The notes beneath the pieces were generated by a model. The model was not told where the DNA came from. It made no database searches and worked only from the letters and a program-made list of their open reading frames with translations. The translations under genes and the position numbers were made by a program. Positions 35,301 through 45,774 of a stretch of DNA of 64,000 nt are shown here, in pieces (the first letter of the stretch is position 1; every line of letters starts with the position of its first letter). The stretch spans positions 52,643,429-52,707,428 of the forward strand of contig CM049312.1 of assembly GCA_026874595.1 (NCBI GenBank), written 5' to 3'. Source of the stretch: Sipunculus nudus (lineage: Eukaryota > Annelida > Sipuncula > Golfingiida > Sipunculidae).

Positions 35301-38300
35301 TGGCCTGAACCAGTGTCCCTCAAAATTCTAATAGTAGTAGAATCTGAAAAATCACTGAAAGTGATACAATACCATCATGTATGAATGGCTCACATAATTC
35401 CATTTCAGAGTCAGGAGGGGAATCTACTACCTCAGCTTCATCAAACAAAGAACTGACATTGACAGTGTCAGTCATAAACACTTTCTCAGAGTCATTTCAG
35501 GAATCTCCATCCTTTTTATTATCAAACTCCTCATGGGAGTCAACAGAGGAACTTTCCTCAGCAGAAACAAACTTCTGTTTGCCATAAGAGGACCTGGCCT
35601 CATTTGAAATACTCTCGCAAGAGTCATAAAACGACTTAGCCTTATCCAGAGAATAGTCCTCGCAGGAGTCTTGAAAGGACCTAGCCTTATTTAATTCCTC
35701 GCAGGAATCAACTGAGGTTTTTACCCCACAAGCTACGGATTCTTCTTTGGATTTAGAAGGCACGTGGGCCTCCGTAGCATCAAACTCTTTATTAGAGTCA
35801 ATAAAGGAGTTGTACCCCTTATTTACATGAAAGTAGCCTGGCTCTTGTACTATGCTATGCATAGATTTTGAAACAAACCCAGAAGGTTTGCTGTTTGGTT
35901 TATTCGCAAGTTTTCAGAAGTCAGACATTAGATGACCTTCCTTCTTGCTGTAATTACAGATTTTCTTTAAAAATGACTGGTCTTTGTGGGACTTGGACAC
36001 AGTGGACGTGGGCTGAGGTGTAGTAATGGACTTTGCTGAACTATCAGGACTACTAGTACTTGATGACTGCGCTTTAAACTTCTTTTGACCATACTGATTT
36101 ACATTCTTGTTTGTGAATGACTGGTTTTATTTGCCGTTCTTTGCGCTTTTCCCAATTTCTGAATTTCTGACGGTAACCCTCCGGAACTAACTCAAAACCT
36201 TTTAGGATTAACCGTTTTACCAGGTCATAGTCAGCAGCAGCTTCTACTGAAAGCTCTGTATAAATTCCTCTGGCCTTGCCAGTCATTACACTTTGTAACA
36301 GCATAGTCCAATTTTCCTAAGGCCACTTTAAATTTTCAGCTACCTTCTCAAAGTGTAAGAAATATTTATCAACCTCTTTTTCTTGAAAATGGGGGACAAG
36401 TCTAATGCTTTAAGTAACATCAAAACTGTGAGCTGGGGCAGCACTTAGACTACGTTCTACTTTAAGTCTTTCTAACTCCAGTCGTTTTAACTCAATTTCT
36501 TTTTCTTTTTCTAGTCTTTCACTTTCTTCTCTTTGTTTTTCTAATTCCCTCTCTTCTCTTTGTTTTTCTAATACTAACTGTTTTAATGCTAGCTCGTGTT
36601 GCATTTCTAACTTTTTCAATTCTAATTGCATAGCAAGGCTGTCATTTTTTTATGTTTCAACTTCAGTCTCTTCAGTTAAACCTTTGCTAACTAGATCTTG
36701 CATGATTTTAGCAATGATATCAGGCTTTCTCAAAGCTTTTTTCACACTTAGCCCTAAGTGTTGTCCCAAACGCAAGAAACTGTTCTTTTGACAACTGTTC
36801 ATGTTGATCAGGGTCGGGATCGTCAACCAATGTCTCAGGTTTGAAATCTGCCATGTTAAGATGTCAAAACAATAACAAAAACCCCACTGAGGTAAATCCT
36901 GTAAACCATGTACTGTAAACAATATGAAATCTTGTAAACAATGTATGACAAAACAATGTGTCCAGGTCAAGGCCTAATAAATTTGAAAACTATTAAGCAT
37001 CCCGGACGAGCCCTCATTTTGTTACGAAGACGACAAATGAGGGGAAAATCCTGGGCCGATCCGGGATTTGAACCCATAACGGTGGCGCACAAGTCCGGCG
37101 TACCAACCGCTTCGCTAGCAAAGTAAGCTTCCCTAGCGAGACAGTTCGGTCCGCTTTTATGTCACCCCGTAACACCCTCCAAACTTAGGGATGAGCCTGA
37201 CTGGCTGTTCAACGATTATCACTTACTATGCATCTTTTCTCTGATGCAGGAGCGGTGGAATATTAAATGGAAGTTCAAAGGCATCTGTTTTGGAGGCTAC
37301 AGGATTAGTAACAAGAGTCATGTTCGCAGCTGAGAGACTCTTGATGTCAGGAGTGAGTAGTTTGGGGTGAGTTTTAGACCGCTTACTTTATCGCGTTTAC
37401 CACAAGACTTGCGTTTAGAATGGGCGGACAAGGTGAAGGTCATGCACCAGATTTGTATTTTTTACTGGACATTCTTATTGGTGATATAGATAACTGAGAG
37501 TTGTCCCTGACATAACGTGTTACGCCGTTGACTCTGAGAAAAAAGTTGTCTAACAACTTTCCTACTTGTGCTGCCCTTCACTTGTCCCCCCCCCCCCCCA
37601 GCCTCGGTAGGTTTTGCCACTATCTATCCTCCCTTTGTCACAAATCAGGTGTCAATGACGCTGCTGGGATCTTGAATGGTTGGACCATGAAGACCACAGT
37701 AGCACATATATCAAGCTTGACTCTGTTTAAGATATATTGAGGAGAGTCGCTTCGCTAAAGGGTGTTTGAAGTAATGTGCTAAATGTATTTGTCGGCACCA
37801 CCTTTTATTGTGTAGAATGCATGGCCCTAGGAAAACAAGAATCTCCATTGGGGTCTCGCCCAAAATCTTATGTACCCACCAGAATATTGATCATCCCAGA
37901 GCAGCCACTTATAGTGATTTCTCCCACAATTTCCTTGGAAAGAGAGGTTTTTAATACAGACAACCTGTGCCCTGCTTTCTGCGGTAAGAGGGGTCCGGGA
38001 GGCTACGGTTTTATTTAACAGGGGTTCTGATAGGTGTCTTCTGACTTGATTGACAAATCTGGCCCGGAATGGGTTTCTACGGACTGGGTCTCCTATTATC
38101 CTTTTGGCTCTAAAACTCCTAGTTAGTCAAACTAGTGAACATCTTTAAATAAACCTGATGAATGTGAATGGTTCTTTTGTTTTCACAGACAAACAAAGTA
38201 TTTCTTCTCATATAAATTGCCCTTTGCGGTAATTTGCTCTGGAGCTCCACGAAAATAACTTGATAATTCAGAGACTGTTCCAGGTACATGTGTTGTACAG

Positions 38301-41300
38301 GAGCTGAAAGATAACATGCACTTTGATGATAGGCTCTCAGGGGCTGATGATGAGCAGGAAGCTTGTGCAGTTGTTGTGGAAGCGTACAGAGAAATCTGGT
38401 ATGTCATTTTCAAAATGGTGTTGTAATAGTGAGATGGTGTCTGAAATGTTAAACATATAATTCGAGGACGAAAGCGAGATGATGATTATATATAAAGGAA
38501 TAGCTAGCTTTTCCTGTTATTGTACCTTGATTCCGAACATACGCTCGTAAACAGAGAGTTGTATTGAGCATTCTGTCAAGGGTTCTTGTTCTTTTGGGTT
38601 TAGTTGATCCCTTTATTATGCAAGGAAAATGTTTCTTTCAAGATATCTTGAAAAAAGGATGTGCATAGGTTCATGAACTTCCGAAAAACTTGAAGAGACA
38701 ATTCCTTCAAATGTACAATATTCAGTGTGGATGTCAGTCATGTCACCCTTCAGACATTCGGGGATGTCATTGAGAAGGCTTATGGGAGGTGTGTATATTG
38801 TTGTCCAGTGTAAGGATGGGACTAACAAATCATGTTTATTCCTTTCAACAGCGAAGGTGACACCTACGAAACCTCTCTTTGCCAATTAAGACTTGAACTT
38901 TAGGATCTTTGCTCTGTTCTAGGCATCTTGTGTTTGTTAAGGAGGCGTTACAGCACCCATGTGAGTTACCAATGTTAGACACACTCGATGGTAGCCGTAC
39001 CATGGATTATAGCCAAACCCCATAGATGCAATTTCTTTTGCTAGAAACAGGGTCACGAAGATACAGAAACTTACAAATCTGTCATCTGTGTTTCATTGTC
39101 AAGATATCAAATATCCTGCCGATATGTTAACAAGAGGAATTTCAGCTGATGAGCTGATGAATTCTCCAAAGTGGTTGTCTGGTTCTGTATTTCTTGCTGA
39201 GGGACAAGAAGACTTTACGTATGACTGTGAACGTGTTGATACTTTTAGTAAATTGATCAATGCTTAACAATGTAAACAAGGAACAACGACCAATTCGGTT
39301 TCAAGAAGTAAGCCACAGTCACCAGTGTTTGAAGAAGATTTGGGTGGTGAAGATTTGAAAAGGGCATCAGTGTTCTTGGTTGGGTTCTGAGATTTCTGCA
39401 CAATCTTAAGACTTCCGAATCTCAGCGTAATACTGATTGTTTCACATTTATTGAACCGAGTACAGCTAAGCTTACCGTTTTCAATTTCATATAGCCACGG
39501 GGTTATAGGTATGAGATATCTGCTATTAAAGATGATCGTTCAGTACCAAAATCATCTTCAATACGAAAACTCAACCATTGGTCGTCTGGGAGACTAGGCT
39601 ACAATTTACTGATTTGTCATTCATTTGTCATATGATGAGAAATTTACCATCATAGTGCCAATGAGGCATCTATCACTTCTGGTTGTTGGATTCGACCATA
39701 TGCTGTTGAAACATGCAGATTTTGACACAATGGAGGCTACCATGCTTGGTCATTGTAGGATTGTAGGAGCTTGACGTTTAGCAAAACTGGTCACAAGTTG
39801 AATGTCTGATTTGACAAAGAGATGTTGGCAAGTCTTGTATCAAAGTCAAAGACTCTTTTACCGGCTGACAGAGTTTTAATTTTTTCCCTGTGCAATGACT
39901 GTTTATTAATCACGCTTGAACTTTATATTGTTTGGATCATCCAAGGGACAAGTTTTTTCTTGTGTTATTAAGCCCGCGCGGGGTGGTAAGTACCCTTTAT
40001 ATTTAGCTGGTAATTCATTCATTCGACGGCTGCACGTAAGCCTTGAGGCGATTCCTTTCGCTTCAGGCAAAACCTCCGGTACTGTCAGATAACGCCAGAT
40101 CATTAAAAGCAACTCAATGTAAAATGATCACCATATATGGGACACTTAGTCCTAGTCGAAGTATATAATGCCTTGAGACCCCTGTTAGGGAGGATGGTAG
40201 GAGGGATTGGTACGAATACTCACGTCAACGCTCAGAACGACCCTGGTACAAAGGCGCTTACTAGATATGTATTATGAACTACTCTTCAAGAAGTTGAAGC
40301 AAGCATCAATACTAGACCCTTGACATGTGTTGCTGATGATGTATCAGGTTCCATGCCATTAACTCCTGCACAATTTCTGATTCTCAGGTCTTTAATTTTC
40401 CAGCCTGCTAAGCTAAGTGGGGGTTTTATCTGAGGCATAGACTTGGTTAAGGGTGACCAAGCAAGGAAACCGTTAGAATTACGGTGTTATGGAGCAATTA
40501 CTGTATCAAACATCCGGCTCCTCGGAAGGGATCTGTGGCGAACGGTAAGTGGAGAGAGGGTTCTGTCGTGCTTTGCTGGGATGAGGATAGGCTTCGATCA
40601 CAGTAGCATCAGGCGTGGTCAGTGAGGCTTTACCTCGTAGGGATGGAAATACAAGAGCTGTTAGTGTTAAACAAGGGACCCATGGATCACAGCGCTCAGC
40701 TTAAGTTTGAAATTTTTGCAATTGCAAAATATTCTATTTTAATGTTTTTAATATTTATATAAGCATATGAGAAGCTAAGAGGACAGAGGCCCTCCTGCTT
40801 AGTTATAGTAAAGTTCTAAATATATGATTGCAAACTAATACTCTGACAAGACTTTCATGAAGAAAAACAGTAAAAGTTTTGAGATACTGTGATGCATATG
40901 AAAAATTTACAGATGGACAGGCCAGTGGACAGAATGGACTAGTACCTTTATTTCACTTTCAAGGGAATAATGCATTTAAGTTTATATATAAGCCTATTAT
41001 TTAAGCACATCCACTTTTTCCATTAAAATAGTTTTTATCTGATTAATTTTTTTATTTACAAGTTTTATAAATTTGTTTTAAAAAACACTGAAAATTAAAG
41101 TTAAAATATTAGAATTCTAAGTTGCAATCATTATATATCCAGAGTGTAACTGTTATTGGGTCATATTATGCATACACATATATTTTTATTATTTTTAAAT
41201 CACAAATGTTTAAACTAAATTTAAAAGAAAATAATGCCACAACATGGCATCTACAAGATTATTCCTTGAATCACTATTAAAAAGTTTTGTACATTGGAGT

Positions 41301-44300
41301 TTTCAGTACATGCTTAATCTTTTTCACCGAAATAAAATAAAAGATTCAGTAAATTTGATAAAATAAAAATATCTTTTCAAATAAAGATACACACTGTTCG
41401 TTGAATGAGGGACAAACAATATCATTATGCTAATTACAATCTAAGCTATAATTTATTACTGGAATTAATAGTCAATTTCACACCTGGTGAATTTTTTACT
41501 CTTCTCAAGTAAGGAATTACTTTTCTGATGAACATCCACACTTTCATAGCAATACACCAATTTGTGGACACAATTAAATGTGCACTTTAATCATTGTAAC
41601 CCTGGTGGTAAATACAAAATCTAAAATGAAGCTTTGCATAGCAAAGAATAAAATGAAATACAGAAAATTATAACATTCATCTAGGTAACGCACCATCTGG
41701 GGGGGGGGGGGGGGTGAGCAGGGCAGAGGGGAAGCCTGCTAGTAGTGGCAAAGCTGAGCCAAGGCAAGCTGCCTGGGGTGGGTTACATAATGCAAGTGAA
41801 GGCTTTACTACTAGGTGGGCTAGATGTAAACAACACTTGACTTGGTCTAGAAAACTTGAATAAAAGCTACTCTTTTCAATCAATTCCTTTGAAATTTCAG
41901 ATTTTAAAAGATTAAATCCTTATGTATATATGCTGTGAAAATTAAATCAAGAGTGCTTTTAGGAAAAAACATGCCATTGCCAAAGTTGGACAAAATTTAA
42001 GGTATTGATTTTTTATTTATGCTAATAACTTGAAAATTTGTAAAATTCAGATCTTATTTTGGGTAAACAATTGAATCTTGATTAAATAAAGTTATATTCC
42101 TGAAAAAAGTCTCCAGCTTCAGCTATTCTCATCTTAGGTGAGTAAATATACTTCTTGATTTTTTAAAGAGTGCATTATGTTTGGGCCCATAACTTAAAAA
42201 ATACGCAATACTGACGTCATTTCTGGCATGTGCATAGCGAATGTATAGAAAAATATGTATATTATATATGATCAAAGTCAGATCAGTAGTCAGGCAGTCT
42301 TAAAGTGTAACAATGGTTTTTAATGGAAAAATGAAGTTTTTCATTAATATCTCGAAGGAATTAAATCCTAGTGACGAAATTCTTGGCATGATAGGGGATT
42401 TTGGAGACATCTTACTGAATGCCAAATTTAAGGAACTTAGAGCTGAAGCTCGGGAGCTTGGCTCTAGCAAACTGCATAACACTAGCTTGATGTAAACAAT
42501 ATGTGACATGGTGCATGAAAACTTGAATAAAATCTACAGTTTTTGATCAACAAGTTTTAAATTTTTGGTGTTAACAGTTGAAATGCTAACAAAAACATGC
42601 TTGGAAAATTAAATCCACAGCAGTTACAGGAAAAAAACTTCCCATGGTCAAAGTTGGGCAAAATTTAAGGTACCAATTTTTTATTTTAGCTAATATTTTA
42701 AAAAATTTAAAAGATTTTCATCTAATTTTGGGTACAGAAATTTATTTTGATTAATTAAAGTTATATTACTGGAAAAAACGTCCTTAGCTTTAACATGTTT
42801 TGTGTTAAGTGATCAAATATCTTTCCTGATTTTTTACAAAATGTATTATGTTTGAGCCTATAACTTTTTAAATTATATAATAAAGACCTAATTTCTGGCA
42901 TGAACATGGGAACTATATACAGGAATATTAATGGGAAATATGAGGAAAAACAGATGAGTGGTTTTGATATTAGGCAGTCCTGAAGTGTGAAAATAGGTTT
43001 TTAATAAAAAATTGAGGTTTTTCCTTAATTTCTTAAAGGAACGAAGTCGCAAAGACCCAGTTCTTCGCTTGGTAGCAGATCTTGGGGACATCTAACATTA
43101 TGCCGAATTTTGGTTCCTAGGTCTTACGGTTTCAAAACGTGCCACATCTACGGACGGACGGACGGACGACGGAAAATGGACCACGACTACAGCTCAGATG
43201 ACTTATAGTCAGCTGAGCTAAAATCCAGATGTGTTTTCATTTGACCGATGCTTTGCTACACAAGTTAGTGCTTACAGCTGAGCCAGTGGAAATGACAATG
43301 CATCCTCATACAGTACATGAATGTACCAAAATCCCAGGAACCAGGCAGTATATCCATACTGATAAGTTCACGTTCAATAGTGATTAACAGATGCCCATTG
43401 GCCTAGCAAACAGAACTGAGAAACATATCATGGAACAATGCATATGTTCTGCACCTCAAATACCTGTTGATAATGTACTTACTTAGCACTCTTCTACTTA
43501 TACAATATTGATATTATGCGCCTTCTGCAAGCGGTGACAATAACAATCAACCCCATAGCAGCAAGATCTACATTACGCTCCCGAGGCAGCGGGAATCTTG
43601 CGCTTCTAAGGAAGCTACTGATTTTCCCCCTGCCTGGTTTGACCGTTAATAATACATTAAGACACCAGGTGGTTCGGTTAGTCGTTTTCTGGCAGCAACC
43701 AAATGCTAGTTAACAAACAATCGATAGGCATCATGGCTTCGCCCATAGCTGCGCTTCAAGTGCGCTTTAAATGCACTCAAGTGGTTACTCTTAGTAAAAA
43801 TAGTCGAATTTGAATTGCTCCCTGTAGGTTATCCCACCATCGACCGATTCGATTATGACATTACGACTATGTTAGCGAAGCCATGTATCCGTTTGCCTGC
43901 AAAACAGAAACCAGCCAGCAAGGTGTGCACGGAGCCAACGTTGTTACATTTCGTTTGAATTACAGCTCATTTTGCTCAAGGACCAGTGCAAACCACGTGT
44001 CGAGCCATTCTCTCTGAGTCTGTGCCACAGACTAGGACCTATTCACACGATCGCTGGTGCGATGAGCTGTCACTCAAAACAATAGTAACAACAGTTGCTC
44101 CATGTATTCCTCGCTTGGCTGGTAAACCTCTTGCTGGCAACACGGCCTGATAATTATGTAGATTCCTATCGCATCAGTTGTGTGTCGCATATCGGGCATT
44201 GTTTACACGTAGTCAAGAGGACCACAACCATTTATGGAATATGTTTGCGGTTTAGCTCATAAACAATGGCCTGTTTAACTCCTAAACAAACTTTGCCAAC

Positions 44301-45727
44301 AGCATTCATTTGCTGTTTATTAATCATGTGACCTTATTGGCCAACCATAGAGGTCGTGTCTTCCAGCACAGGGTCTCATATGATTGGACCAAAATATAGT
44401 GCTCCCCTCTGGTATAGCGATTCAGAATACCAGGTCAAAACAAACAGCGCTTACGATATAGGTAGTAGGTTTATTGGTAAAGCGTTGTGTAAAGAGGGTA
44501 GATCTAGATATGGTAGACAGCTTAAACCAGTCCAAAGCCTAGGTTTTTAAGGTGTATTATCTTCAACTCCCCATAATACTTTTTATCAATATAATGCTCT
44601 AATAGTATATTATTTGAGGGTCTAAGGTGTGGAACTTTCAACTTCATAGTCCACTATTCGTATTAATCGATTCTGTCTACTGTATACTTTTAATAAATGT
44701 TCAGACAAGTGTCGGAGTGTAACATTCCAAAATGTAGGAGAGTGCTGCAGACTCCGTTGCAATGGTGAAACAGGTTTATTTTTTCATCAAATATGCGGCA
44801 ATTTTTATCATGTCAATGTGCACTGAATATTCATATTCAGATACAATTATTGTTTTACTCATAACGTGTGATATACTGCTGGACACAAATAAATCACTTC
44901 CGATAAATACCTGTGGGTCGTTGCAGTCGTATTTCGGGTGTGTGTATGTGTGTGTGTGTGTGTTAATGAAGCAGTTTGGGCCAAAATGAAAGACAAATCA
45001 ATACTAAATAAAGAATGAACACAAGAGACTACTTCTAGATACGATAAAGCCTTTCACCTCTATACATACATTCAGCTTAGTTAGCTTACAAATATTCAGG
45101 GCAACTGTAATTAAACATATTTATACTCTGCACAAAGCAAGACAGGAGCCATATTTTCAGTGTGTGTTCTAACTAAAATTAAAAGAACTTTTTCATTCTA
45201 TTTTTATATTAAATCAGAGACACATGCCTATGATAAGTACTTCCATAAAAAAATGTTGTCTAAATGAAGGACACATCAAGGTGACAATGGTTCTGCATGG
45301 TAACCTATAAAATCAAACTTCATCATCTGATGGCACTCACCTCTGCCCTTTTTATCCATGATTAACACAGGTTTGAGAATACTGAGCAGAACTCCTATTC
45401 TCCCTTTAGTGGACAAACCTAGCCATGTACCCCCTGGTGGTCTTCCAGGCTGACCATCCAAACCTTCAAATGAAGACAAAATGATTAGCCAGATATGTTT
45501 TAATGCTGGGTGCTTTATTCTTTATTTTGTATCTCATGGGTGATGAACGGAAGGACTGACAGGTTCACAGACTGAACATGGCCAGTGTACAGCAACCACC
45601 CAGATGGGACTACAGTTTAACTTGTTTTTATGCTTTGTGATGTTTAAGTTTATCAATCACGGACAATATGGCTGGCGTTAGTGGATAAATGCCAAATTCC
45701 ATGTCCTATTCAAAAGTCAACTTTTTA

Positions 45728-45774
<47 letters not shown>

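Larger units (their letters stand above)
32026..37174 (-). mobile_element. Mosaic Ty3/gypsy element, Gmr1-like domain order (INT before RT)
   Basis: On the minus strand from 37174 the order is LTR (155 bp), tRNA-Pro-type primer site, Gag (coiled coil and SCAN-like region), a knuckle remnant, acidic spacer, protease (RDTGSGQTL), integrase, then reverse transcriptase, a polypurine tract (aaaagagggggag) and a much longer LTR-like end (32820-32026). Integrase upstream of RT is the Ty1/copia-like order seen in Gmr1-type Ty3/gypsy elements. RNase H is missing: RT is joined a few codons past its active-site box to the polypurine tract. The two LTRs share only their terminal TGTTAC/GTAACA, and no matching target-site duplication was found, so the copy is a recombinant or deletion product. 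It lies in TANGO2 intron 2, in the same orientation as the gene. Confidence 0.85.

Noticed and set aside
37040-37130. A functional tRNA gene in the gypsy LTR
   Set aside because: Boxes are present but no 7-bp acceptor stem pairs around them, and it lies inside a TG...CA-bounded LTR.
41677-41883. ORF ending in PPPPP
   Set aside because: Driven by a poly(G) tract in a non-coding repeat.
42313-42495. Plus-strand ORF with FINISKELNPSDEILGMIGD
   Set aside because: It lies inside the tandem part of pearl-like element 1. The homologous unit 600 bp on is not open, so no coding constraint.
43191-43220. Helitron 3' end (hairpin followed by CTRR)
   Set aside because: CTAA lies inside the hairpin arm rather than 10-12 bp after it. 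The (ACGG)n plus palindrome plan fits pearl/HINE elements better.
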